Source: an uncultured Bacteroidales bacterium
Lineage (GTDB): Bacteria > Bacteroidota > Bacteroidia > Bacteroidales > UBA4417
Assembly: GCA_903913645.1 (NCBI GenBank)
Contig: CAIWMA010000135.1
Span: 1-47,242, forward strand
DNA: 47,242 bases
Reading direction: 5' to 3'
Part shown: positions 8,010-15,564 of the stretch, in pieces
How the letters are laid out: each line of letters begins with the position of its first letter
Position numbering within the stretch: position 1 is the stretch's first letter
The notes under the pieces: generated by a model
Database searches by the model: none
Seen by the model: the letters and a program-made list of their open reading frames with translations, nothing else
What the model was told of the DNA's origin: nothing
Program-made: the position numbers and the translations under genes

Positions 8010-9197
8010 ATGATTGAAGGGCAATTTTATGTAGAAGTTAATACCGTCCAGAAAAATCACGACCTGGAACGGATATGTGGAGATAAGTTCCTTTCGCAAC
8101 GAATTTACGAAGAGAACAGGATTATTGCCGTACTTTCGGATGGCATGGGCCATGGTGTTAAGGCCAGCATGCTTTCAACACTTACAGCCACAATGGCTTT
8201 AAAATTTGCCGAAGAGCACAAAGATGTTAAGAAAATTGCCGAGATCATTATGAACACTCTGCCGGTTTGCAGTGAGCGACAGATGAGTTATTCCACATTT
8301 ACGATTGTAGATATTGATATTGATGGAGAAACCCGTATTCTCGAATACGATAATCCACAAACCATAGTTTTAAGAGAGAGTAAACAAATTGATCCAGGCT
8401 GGACATATATAACGCTTGATTCGGAAAAAAATGCAGGTAAAGAACTCAGAACCTGTACTTTCAAACATCAAAAGGAAGACCGGATTATTATTTGCTCCGA
8501 CGGAGTTCCACAATCGGGAATGGGAAGTCCTAAATTTCCATTCGGATGGGGAATCGAAAACCTTGAACAATATGTGCATCAACTGGTTAGTGCCGATCTT
8601 ACAATTTCAGCCACGCAGTTAGCTGCCAAGGTAGTAAATATTGCAAATCTCAACGACAATTACCATCCGAAAGACGATACAACCTGTGCCGTTATCTATT
8701 TCCGCGACCCACGCAAGCTGCTATTGTGCACCGGACCTCCTTATGAAGAAGTGAATGATGTATTGCTGGGTGAAGCTGTAAAGCTGTTCGAAGGCAAAAA
8801 GATTATTTGCGGCGCAACCACTGGTGATATTGTTTCGCGGCAGCTTAATCTGCCAATTGTGGACAGTTTTGAATTTGATGATCCGGATCTGCCGCCTATT
8901 TCTTTTATGGAAGGCATTGACCTGGTAACAGAAGGAATTCTTACACTTGGAAAAGTTTCGGATTTGTTGAAGAAATATTCACCCAGGCTCAAACTTGGCA
9001 AGGGCCCTGCTGACCAGATCGTAAGGCTATTGCTCGACAGCGATGAAATTCATTTTATCATCGGCACCCGCATCAATATAGCCCACCAGGATCCGAACCT
9101 TCCAGTCGATCTTGAAATAAGGCGCACTGTTGTGAAACGCATCAGGAGGACACTTGAGGAGAAATTCCTGAAAGAAGTGAAGATCAGGTATATTTAA
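8010..9197 (+). CDS. SpoIIE/PP2C-family serine phosphatase linked to the hydrogenase sensor
   Basis: A 395-residue soluble protein. The N-terminal ~230 residues are a PPM/SpoIIE-type Ser/Thr phosphatase with metal-binding aspartates at D25 (CGDKF), D44 (LSDGMGHG), in CSDGVPQSGMG, and in DDTTCAVI. All look intact, so it should be active. The remaining ~160 residues contain ICGATTGDI, a GIDLVTEG segment and RRTLEEK; this part belongs to no domain I recognise. It is the last gene of the [2Fe-2S]-sensor-phosphatase set. The likely role is output of the H-domain/PAS sensor through dephosphorylation of a partner, perhaps an anti-sigma antagonist. No such partner gene is in the window. Confidence 0.88.
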   Translation: MIEGQFYVEVNTVQKNHDLERICGDKFLSQRIYEENRIIAVLSDGMGHGVKASMLSTLTATMALKFAEEHKDVKKIAEIIMNTLPVCSERQMSYSTFTIVDIDIDGETRILEYDNPQTIVLRESKQIDPGWTYITLDSEKNAGKELRTCTFKHQKEDRIIICSDGVPQSGMGSPKFPFGWGIENLEQYVHQLVSADLTISATQLAAKVVNIANLNDNYHPKDDTTCAVIYFRDPRKLLLCTGPPYEEVNDVLLGEAVKLFEGKKIICGATTGDIVSRQLNLPIVDSFEFDDPDLPPISFMEGIDLVTEGILTLGKVSDLLKKYSPRLKLGKGPADQIVRLLLDSDEIHFIIGTRINIAHQDPNLPVDLEIRRTVVKRIRRTLEEKFLKEVKIRYI

Positions 9198-9348
9198 TGC
9201 AATCCAATTGTCGAATTGTAATATCAAGTTCGCTGTTCGATTTTTTACAAAACCACTTAAGTACAATCTGTTGTAACCAATTATACGGCGAAGTTTCAAC
9301 ATTTAAACCACCGTATTAAAAGTACAGATTTACTTAATTTTACAATCG

Positions 9349-10131
9349 ATGAGATTCTCTTCAATTAGTAATAATGAAAGCGCGCCGGGAAATACAAAAT
9401 TTAATACCGACGCTATTTCCATCATCCAAAACATTATTAAAAAACCTTTTCAAAGCCCTTTTACAAGAGCTTTTACTTTGACTATTTCCCTATTTGCATT
9501 TGCTTCAAACACATACTCACAAGTTTATGATTTAATAGTTAATGTAAATCATGATTCCATTGCTTGCCATATTGATAGTATTTCAGCAAATTCAATCTAT
9601 TTTGAAGCACGTAACAAGAATAAATGGATTCACACCCAATATGATAAAAGCCAGGTTCTTGGATATAAATTAGCGGCGATCAGCAAAAAAAATATTTCTT
9701 TCAAAAGGGGAACTTCAATACTGGTAAACCCTGATTCATTGCGGATTAACCAGGTAGACAGGAACACCGTTTATGGGAATGGCAGTTTCCTGCTTTATTA
9801 CTATACCTACTCACTAAATTATGAGCGAATTTTATCTATTAGTGAAGATTCAAGAAAAACATGGAGTTTCCGCATTGGAGGAGGATTCCTTAATAATACG
9901 GGCAAAATAGCAATAGCATCATTAAACAATCTGAGAGGTGCGGGAAGGAACAAATTCGAAATGAATGTCGGCGCTGTTTATATTAATGAAATGCTAAGCT
10001 CCGGTTCTCATTACATATCACCCTTGCTGAATGTCGGCTACCGTATACAAAGTACTGACAAAAGGTTCGTTTTGAGAACAGGATTCGGAGTACCGGAAGG
10101 CCTGTATCTGAGTTTGGGCTATTCGTTTTAA
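9349..10131 (+). CDS. Exported hypothetical protein, probable outer-membrane barrel
   Basis: A 260-residue protein I do not recognise. A hydrophobic stretch at about residues 40-57 ends in TYSQVYD, consistent with signal peptidase cleavage before Gln, so the N-terminus before it is unusually long (about 40 residues). No other in-frame ATG is available near the signal sequence. The C-terminal half has alternating beta-strand-like segments and ends LYLSLGYSF, a terminal-Phe pattern typical of outer-membrane barrels. The N-terminal mature part mentions no known motif. It follows the hydrogenase locus on the same strand but 151 bp away, so a functional link is not supported. Confidence 0.7.
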   Translation: MRFSSISNNESAPGNTKFNTDAISIIQNIIKKPFQSPFTRAFTLTISLFAFASNTYSQVYDLIVNVNHDSIACHIDSISANSIYFEARNKNKWIHTQYDKSQVLGYKLAAISKKNISFKRGTSILVNPDSLRINQVDRNTVYGNGSFLLYYYTYSLNYERILSISEDSRKTWSFRIGGGFLNNTGKIAIASLNNLRGAGRNKFEMNVGAVYINEMLSSGSHYISPLLNVGYRIQSTDKRFVLRTGFGVPEGLYLSLGYSF

Positions 10132-10166
10132 AATTCCAAGGACCAAATTTCAAATTCCAAGTCTCA
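10132..10166. repeat. Heptamer array (AATTCCA type), left arm
   Basis: Five units in register: AATTCCA, AGGACCA, AATTTCA, AATTCCA, AGTCTCA. It starts immediately after the preceding stop codon and is the inverse complement type of the array at 10217-10286. Confidence 0.75.
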
Positions 10167-10216
10167 AGAAAAAAAACAACAAATTTAAATATATTTAAAG
10201 AATAAAAATTATTGCC

Positions 10217-10286
10217 TTGGATTTTGGTTCCTGAAATTTGGGTTTCGGAACTTTGAATTAAAGTCTTGAAATTTGGAATTAAATAT
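10217..10286. repeat. Heptamer array (TTGGAAT type), right arm
   Basis: Ten units in register from TTGGATT, TTGGTTC, CTGAAAT, TTGGGTT to TTGAAAT, TTGGAAT and TAAATAT. The consensus is the reverse complement of the left arm unit AATTCCA. Confidence 0.75.
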
Positions 10287-10381
10287 TCACTTTTCAAATT
10301 CACATAGATTTGTACTATTTAAACTATCAATTTAGCTCAACATCCAATTTATAATCATTCTAAGACACTTATTTCCATACA

Positions 10382-10412
10382 TTTGCCGGCCCTTCAAAGA
10401 AGGGTATATTTA
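10382..10412 (+). promoter_or_regulatory. Putative porin promoter with embedded palindrome
   Basis: TTTG at 10382-10385, a 19-bp spacer, and TATATTTA at 10405-10412 (one mismatch to TAnnTTTG). The spacer contains CCCTTC-AAA-GAAGGG at 10390-10404, a perfect 6-bp inverted repeat abutting the -7 box, which could be an operator. Confidence 0.45.
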
Positions 10413-10469
10413 GGGAAATGCATATTACAACTTGTTGAAAATAAATAGTATACCAAAAATTGCTTAATA

Positions 10470-11708
10470 ATGAAATTTACACTTACTGTTCTTACACTTC
10501 TATTGATTAATCTTTTATCAGCTTATTCACAGGACATAAAACCCACAACAAACCCTGAAAAGCCCACTCTGACCTGGAGCGGTTTTGTAAAAGCAGAAGC
10601 GCTATACGATACCCGCCAGGTGGTTGAAGCAAGAGAAGGTTACCTTTTACTTTATCCTAAAAATATTTTACCAGATAAAAACGGGGAAGATATCAATGCC
10701 AAAGGCAGTTTTAACCAATATGCGATGTCAGCCCGCTTAACCCTTAAAGCTACCGGACCAGATATATTGGGTGCTAAAGCCTCAGCTTTGGTTGAAGGTG
10801 ATTTCACCGGTGCTTCCAACCTGGAGAGTAATAGTTTCAGACTAAGGCATGCCTACCTGAAATTGAAATGGAGCCATGCAAGTATCCTTGCAGGTCAATA
10901 CTGGCATCCGATAAATATTCCTGAAATGCTCCCAAATATATTATCTCTGAATACAGGTGCACCTTTTCATCCTTTCAGCCGCCAACCACAGATCCGAATT
11001 GAAGCTTTTAAAGGGAAAATCAATACAATGATTGCAATATCGTCGCAGCGCGATAATATGAATAACGGGCCTGCCGGAGCATCAACGGTTTATTTGAGAA
11101 ATAGTGCAATCCCAAATCTGCACGTACAGGTACAGTATGTCGGCGGTAACCTGTTTGGAGGAGTTGGATTCGATTACAAACATATCCATCCCAGGCTGGT
11201 AACCGATAGTTTATATGCAACCAACGCGGCAGTGAATTGCCTTTCGTACACAGCTTTCGTAATGGCTAAAACTAAACCGCTGACAATAAAAATGCAATGG
11301 ATTTACGGACAAGGACTTAACGATCACTTGCTTATGGGTGGTTATGGAATTACACATATAGATCCGTTAACCAATCAGCATGAATATGCTCCACTAAATT
11401 ATCTGTCGGCCTGGCTAAATTTGCAGACAACAGGAAAAACCTGGCAAGGATCACTATTCGCTGGATATACGAAAGGAATGGGTGCGAACAAAATAATTAC
11501 TGGTGCTGTTTACGCCCGCGATGCCAACATAGCATATGTTTACCGGCTGGCGCCTATGCTGAGTTATATAAACGGCAAACTTCTGCTGGCTGCTGAACTA
11601 GAGTTGACTACAGCAGCCTATGGAAAAACTGATGAGCACTACAAAGTTTATGATTCATCACCAGTTACAAATACGAGGTTCAGTTTTTCGGCAGGATATT
11701 TTTTCTGA
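10470..11708 (+). CDS. Outer-membrane porin-like protein (DcaP/phosphate-selective porin type)
   Basis: A 412-residue protein with a clear signal peptide (MKFTLTVLTLLLINLLSAYS before Q). The mature part begins with TWSGFVKAEALYDTRQ, followed by many amphipathic strand-like segments (SFRLRHAYLKLKW, ILAGQYWHPINIPE) and a C-terminal SAGYFF. This composition and the aromatic terminus are typical of a 16- to 18-stranded porin of the DcaP or OprO/P-like group. Solute specificity cannot be read from the sequence. It has its own promoter-like element and a strong hairpin downstream, so it is probably monocistronic. Confidence 0.78.
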   Translation: MKFTLTVLTLLLINLLSAYSQDIKPTTNPEKPTLTWSGFVKAEALYDTRQVVEAREGYLLLYPKNILPDKNGEDINAKGSFNQYAMSARLTLKATGPDILGAKASALVEGDFTGASNLESNSFRLRHAYLKLKWSHASILAGQYWHPINIPEMLPNILSLNTGAPFHPFSRQPQIRIEAFKGKINTMIAISSQRDNMNNGPAGASTVYLRNSAIPNLHVQVQYVGGNLFGGVGFDYKHIHPRLVTDSLYATNAAVNCLSYTAFVMAKTKPLTIKMQWIYGQGLNDHLLMGGYGITHIDPLTNQHEYAPLNYLSAWLNLQTTGKTWQGSLFAGYTKGMGANKIITGAVYARDANIAYVYRLAPMLSYINGKLLLAAELELTTAAYGKTDEHYKVYDSSPVTNTRFSFSAGYFF

Positions 11709-11754
11709 TATTCAATCTGACAGAATTAGCAAAAGATTATATAGAATTAAGAAC

Positions 11755-11791
11755 AGAAAGGCTGTTTCAAAAATCCTGAAACAGCCTTTCT
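11755..11791. terminator. Bidirectional hairpin terminator
   Basis: A perfect 15-bp inverted repeat (AGAAAGGCTGTTTCA and its complement) with a 7-bp loop, placed 47 bp after the porin stop and 22 bp from the convergent DUF2892 stop. There is no long T run, but position and stem strength argue for termination on both strands. Confidence 0.75.
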
Positions 11792-11812
11792 GGTTAAAAC
11801 GTCAGTAAGATA

Positions 11813-12016
11813 TTACTTTTTTTTGCCGGAGTTAATCCCAAATGGGAGATAAAGCGGACAAAAACCAATAAGACTTGTAAGAACAAATACTGCTGCCAAA
11901 ACCAACAGAATAATTCCGAGAGTACCTGTGATGATATGAGTAAAAAAGAGCACAGCTAAAAGTGCAGCAATTGCTATACGGATAATTTTGTCGGCAGTCC
12001 CCATGTTTGGTTTCAT
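11813..12016 (-). CDS. DUF2892 inner-membrane protein (YgaP-like transmembrane domain)
   Basis: A 67-residue protein with two hydrophobic segments (IAIAALLAVLFF and LGIILLVLAAVFVLTSLI) separated by a short TGT turn, followed by GFCPLYLPFGI. This is the DUF2892 fold, the membrane part of YgaP-type proteins without the rhodanese domain. It lies 126 bp downstream of a Crp/Fnr-type regulator on the same strand, a pairing commonly seen in Bacteroidota. Function is unknown; sulfur or redox stress roles have been suggested for relatives. The start at 12016 gives MKPNMGTADK; the internal Met at 12004 is an alternative. Confidence 0.85.
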   Translation of the reverse strand: MKPNMGTADKIIRIAIAALLAVLFFTHIITGTLGIILLVLAAVFVLTSLIGFCPLYLPFGINSGKKK

Positions 12017-12142
12017 AATTCTATTGGTTTAGGTTAATATTATTTTAGAATGGCAAAGTTATATTCATCCTGAAAGAAAATACGTGATAATGGTCACAAA
12101 CAGGAAATAAAATTTCAGTTTTCTGAAAAATAAAGATATCGT

Positions 12143-12766
12143 TTAATGCAATAGAACCTGGTTTCGGCTTGTCGAAATTTTATTCTCAAGTTCCAGTTTC
12201 TTTAGTAAACGACTGATCACTTCGCGGGCTGTTCCCATATCAGTTGCAATCTGCTGATGCGTAATATTAATCTGTCTGCTACCCAATAACCCGCTCTTCT
12301 CTTTAAGATAATTAAATAAACGCTCATCGAGGCGGTTAAAGATCAACTGATCAATAGTATCGATCAGGTCAAGATAACGCTTGTTGAACATTTCATAAAT
12401 ATAAAAATTGAACGAAGGGTATTGAGTTATCCATTCTCGCAATTTTACTGACGGAATCAACAATACTTTAGTTTCTTCCAAAGTAGATGCTTCAATCAGG
12501 CTGGCCGAGTTGCTGCAGCATGCCGAAAACGACATGATACACATTTCGCCGGGATGAATATAGTAGAGCAGCAATTCTTTGTCGTCTTCAATCCGGCTTA
12601 CCCGGATCAGACCTTTTACAACCAAAGGAACAGATTGAACATAATTACCTGTTTTGAGTAAAGTAGAATCAGTTGGAATATCTATTTCAACCGCTTCATT
12701 TGCAATAAATTGCAATAACGCTGTATCAACCTGCGGAAGTAATTTTTTAAGGGTAAAAAGTTCCAT
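12143..12766 (-). CDS. Crp/Fnr-family transcriptional regulator
   Basis: A 207-residue regulator with an N-terminal cyclic-nucleotide-binding-like beta-roll (about 1-120, including HPGEMCIMSF) and a C-terminal Crp-type winged helix. The recognition region reads THQQIATDMGTAREVISRLL, close to the family consensus. There is no Fnr-like N-terminal cysteine cluster; the sequence has a Cys pair in SACCSNS. The ATG at 12766 is preferred over an in-frame TTG four codons upstream. The adjacent DUF2892 gene is the likeliest target, and in anaerobes such regulators often answer redox or oxygen stress. The ligand is unknown. Confidence 0.88.
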   Translation of the reverse strand: MELFTLKKLLPQVDTALLQFIANEAVEIDIPTDSTLLKTGNYVQSVPLVVKGLIRVSRIEDDKELLLYYIHPGEMCIMSFSACCSNSASLIEASTLEETKVLLIPSVKLREWITQYPSFNFYIYEMFNKRYLDLIDTIDQLIFNRLDERLFNYLKEKSGLLGSRQINITHQQIATDMGTAREVISRLLKKLELENKISTSRNQVLLH

Positions 12767-12970
12767 CTTTAAATTCAAGCATTAGGAATGATTAAAACCA
12801 ATTAGTTTGAGAGCAAACTGTATTGACAAAAGCCCGATCAAATTTAGAGATTTATAAGGTTGATAAGAACACATTTCAATCATTCTCTGTTTAAATGTTT
12901 TTTTGTCTCAGCGCGCAGTACCAATTTACACTTACTTTTTAACAGAGCATAGATTTATCGTTGCTTTCTT

Positions 12971-12978
12971 TACTTTTG
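12971..12978 (+). promoter_or_regulatory. mntP: Putative -7 box of mntP
   Basis: TACTTTTG, a full TAnnTTTG match, 23 bp upstream of the mntP ATG at 13002. It falls inside a longer frame that could start at TTG 12903 and so argues for the ATG start. The -33 element is not convincing. Confidence 0.5.
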
Positions 12979-13001
12979 CAACTCTTTCCCAAAAAAATTG
13001 C

Positions 13002-13559
13002 ATGGATATATTAACCATCATTCTAATTGCCATCGGATTATCGTTCGACACTTTTGCTGTGTCTGTATCCAGCGGATTGGTATTGAATAAGATAGATTTC
13101 TTCAATGCCACCAAAATTGCAATAACTCTTGCTGTTTTCCAGGCAGCAATGCCGGTAATAGGCTGGCTAGCTGGTTCAGGAATTAAAGATTATGCTGAGA
13201 ATTTCGATCACTGGATTGCATTCGGAATACTCAGCCTGCTGGGAGGGAAAATGATTTATGAAAGTCTTAAGACCGCCCCAGAAGAAAGGTCGTTTAATCC
13301 ACTGGATATTAAAGTGATGATTGGAATGGCAATAGCTACCAGCATTGATGCCCTGATTGTGGGATTCAGTTTTGCTCTGCTGAATTACAAAATTCTGGTC
13401 TCCGTCGGCATTATAGGATTTGTAACCTATATTGTTGCCATGCTGGGAATGCTTTTCGGCAAAAAAATCGGTGTCCGAATGGGCCGCCGTATGGAAGTTT
13501 TAGGTGGCGTAATGCTTATATTGATTGGATTAAAGATATTGATTGAACATCTTTCTTAA
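13002..13559 (+). CDS. mntP: Manganese efflux pump MntP
   Basis: A 185-residue polytopic membrane protein of the MntP (YebN) family, which exports Mn(II). The start MDILTIILIAIGLSFDTFAV places the family motif with its conserved Asp in the first helix. The second half repeats the pattern in MAIATSIDALIVGFSFAL, reflecting the internal duplication, and about six helices are visible. The length agrees with the family (about 188 residues). A TTG 99 bp upstream in frame would add 33 unlikely residues and overlap the promoter. No manganese riboswitch (yybP-ykoY type) could be recognised in the leader. Confidence 0.94.
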   Translation: MDILTIILIAIGLSFDTFAVSVSSGLVLNKIDFFNATKIAITLAVFQAAMPVIGWLAGSGIKDYAENFDHWIAFGILSLLGGKMIYESLKTAPEERSFNPLDIKVMIGMAIATSIDALIVGFSFALLNYKILVSVGIIGFVTYIVAMLGMLFGKKIGVRMGRRMEVLGGVMLILIGLKILIEHLS

Positions 13560-13630
13560 TTATTATCCATAATCTTTTCGCAAACTTCGTTCCTTCCATA
13601 TCAGGAATTTCCTGAAAATTTCAACCCTTG

Positions 13631-14179
13631 CTACTGGAATAATTCTTTTGCTTTTACATTCTCTTTTTCAAAAGTAACTGCTTCGAACAAAGGTTTCGTT
13701 TTATAGTCAATCATAGTAGCCATAATGTTGGTTGGAAACATTTCGACCGAATTATTATAACTGGTAACCGAAGCATTGTAAGCCTGGCGTGCGCCGGCAA
13801 TCTGATCTTCCAAATCCTTCCATGTTGACTGTAACTGTGAAAAACTCTGGCTGGCTTTGAGGTCAGGATAGTTTTCGGCTGCCACCATAATATTGCCAAG
13901 TTTCTGTGTAAGCTGGTTTTCATAGCTAATCCGGTCTTTCTCGTTGTATCCGCTAGCCATGGCTTTGGAACGCAGCTCAGTAATATCGTTTAGGAGCTCC
14001 TTTTCATAACCCATGTATTCTTTAGCAGTTTCAACAAGGTTAGGGATCAGGTCAAATCGCTTTTTCAGAAGAACATCAATGAAACCAAATGATTTCATCA
14101 CATCATTTTTGCGCGCAATTAATGAGTTGTACATCCACATTAGCGCAGCAACTAAGGCGAGAACTATTATTAACGGCAT
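13631..14179 (-). CDS. lemA: LemA family protein
   Basis: A 182-residue protein with one N-terminal membrane anchor (PLIIVLALVAALMWMYNSLI), the family signature around KNDVMKSFGFIDVLLKKRFDLIPNLVETAKEYM, and long helices typical of LemA. Family function is poorly defined; LemA is anchored in the inner membrane with a helical domain. In many genomes it is next to a TPM/DUF2207 or peptidase gene; here no such partner is present, and both neighbours (mntP convergent, a CDF-like protein upstream) are unrelated. Confidence 0.9.
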   Translation of the reverse strand: MPLIIVLALVAALMWMYNSLIARKNDVMKSFGFIDVLLKKRFDLIPNLVETAKEYMGYEKELLNDITELRSKAMASGYNEKDRISYENQLTQKLGNIMVAAENYPDLKASQSFSQLQSTWKDLEDQIAGARQAYNASVTSYNNSVEMFPTNIMATMIDYKTKPLFEAVTFEKENVKAKELFQ

Positions 14180-14301
14180 AATTTTAAAATATAAGGTTAC
14201 TAATTTAATGCAGGTGATATTACATTCTGGACTCTAATGCAATACTTTTTACCATTTATATCCTACCCGGCGTTCAGGGTGGTTTCAATTAATAATCAAA
14301 T

Positions 14302-14943
14302 TTAATGACAATTTTCGCCACAACTGCATGAAATCTGATTTTTCTTTGCTTTATCTAGGCTTTCGCGGCCTTCGCTGAACGCATACCATGCAATACCTAA
14401 AGAACCAGCCACATCTATATAGCTAATCTTAAATAACTCATACAGTAGGCTTGATGCCAATAATATAAAACTTAGGTAGAGACAAGTCTTTGTACAATGA
14501 GCATCAGCAAGTATGGCTTCAGAGTTAAGAGCCTTTCCTGTTTTTAGTTTATAATTCATAAGGAAATACATTGTGAGAATAGATATTGCTGCAATAATAA
14601 TTCCGGCAAGCGTAGTTTCGGGCTTGGATTTATTAATAATATTCAGAATACTGCCGGCGACCAATCCAACAGCCAGCACAATAAAAGAAATACCTGTAAT
14701 ACGTAGTGCAAGCCGTTCGAACTTGTCAAAATCTTTAATGGTACTATGCTGCATTCGCAAAACCATATGAAGAATACCTATTCCGGAAATCACCTCAACA
14801 AAGCTATCAACACCAAAACCCAAAAGAACAAGTGTATCATCAGCACTACCAAAATAGACTGAAACCAGCCCCTCAATAATATTATAGCCAATAGTAATTA
14901 TACTTAGCAACAAAGCAGTATTCAGCCATTTTTCTTTGGTCAT
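14302..14943 (-). CDS. Cation-efflux-like membrane protein with Cys/His-rich tail
   Basis: A 213-residue protein with five or six hydrophobic segments resembling the transmembrane domain of cation diffusion facilitators. Metal-site-like residues are seen in GFGVDSFVEV (helix 2 position) and ADAHCTKTC (helix 5 position), where classical CDFs have HxxxD pairs. It lacks the cytoplasmic C-terminal domain and ends instead in ISCSCGENCH, a short metal-binding-like tail. Family placement is likely, the substrate unknown, and transport activity uncertain because the tetrahedral site is not the canonical one. It is probably transcribed alone. Confidence 0.7.
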   Translation of the reverse strand: MTKEKWLNTALLLSIITIGYNIIEGLVSVYFGSADDTLVLLGFGVDSFVEVISGIGILHMVLRMQHSTIKDFDKFERLALRITGISFIVLAVGLVAGSILNIINKSKPETTLAGIIIAAISILTMYFLMNYKLKTGKALNSEAILADAHCTKTCLYLSFILLASSLLYELFKISYIDVAGSLGIAWYAFSEGRESLDKAKKNQISCSCGENCH

Positions 14944-14975
14944 GGTATTTGTTTAAGCAGGTGTTGGTAAAACAG

Positions 14976-15362
14976 TTAATTTTCGGAATCGAAGCAACAA
15001 AAGAACACTTTAGTAATCAATTTGTTTGAAAACAAAAAAGGCTTGCCCTTACGAATGGCAATTTTAGCTACAGGTTCCTTTGGAAAACCATAAACGCCAG
15101 CACTTATATTTGGAAATGCAATTAAAATGCAGTTATTATCTATAGCTAATGATAAACTGTTCTGGTAACAATTTGCAAATAATTTGCTTTCCTTATTATT
15201 GCCGCCATCAATATGGGTCCTACAGAATGAATAATAATTACTGCTTTCAATTAGTACTATTTTGTGATTTTCGCCTCGCCCATTGGGCAACTTCAAGGTA
15301 TAGTGAAAGGTGCACATTACATAGAGTGTGTAATGTTGAAAAAACTGCATAAAATAAAACAC
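14976..15362 (-). pseudogene. Decayed macro-domain (ADP-ribose-binding) gene
   Basis: The minus-strand frame ending at 14976 contains the second half of a macro domain: LFANCYQNSLSLAI, then IAFPNISAGVYGFP. The preceding part of the domain is in another frame: from about 15289 leftwards one reads SCPMGEAKITK, two stop codons, then IIIHSVGPI, matching the CPTGEAKITKGY...IHTVGP block of macro proteins. The gene is therefore frameshifted, carries in-frame stops and lacks the N-terminal block. Intact members hydrolyse O-acetyl-ADP-ribose or remove ADP-ribose. The apparent 128-residue frame is a chance fusion and should not be annotated as a protein. Confidence 0.8.
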
Positions 15363-15564
15363 GCTTAAATGATGTTAAGCATTTAGCGCAATTCACTTTA
15401 AATCTGAAGGAACGCATTCAACAATGCTCTAAAACAGAATCTTTCATTTTAAAATTTTGGATAATTGCTCAAAATTGCAAAGCACAAGAAAACACATACT
15501 TCAATGCACGCCTTTTATTTTACCAAAAAGTGAAGCATATATTGCTGAAAAAGAAATGAAATGA

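Larger units (their letters stand above)
10132..10469. other. Gene-free spacer of 338 bp with inverted heptamer arms and a promoter
   Basis: Holds two heptamer arrays in opposite orientation (AATTCCA units left, TTGGAAT units right) that could pair as a long imperfect hairpin. Right of these is a promoter-like TTTG-N19-TATATTTA with a small palindrome in its spacer, then about 55 bp of AT-rich leader to the porin ATG. No coding frame is supported. Confidence 0.6.

Noticed and set aside
12767-13001. Manganese (yybP-ykoY) riboswitch ahead of mntP
   Set aside because: The predicted leader after the -7 box is too short and no matching conserved core could be seen.
14976-15362. Intact 128-residue protein
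   Set aside because: Only the second half fits a macro domain; the preceding conserved block is in another frame with stops, so it is a pseudogene.
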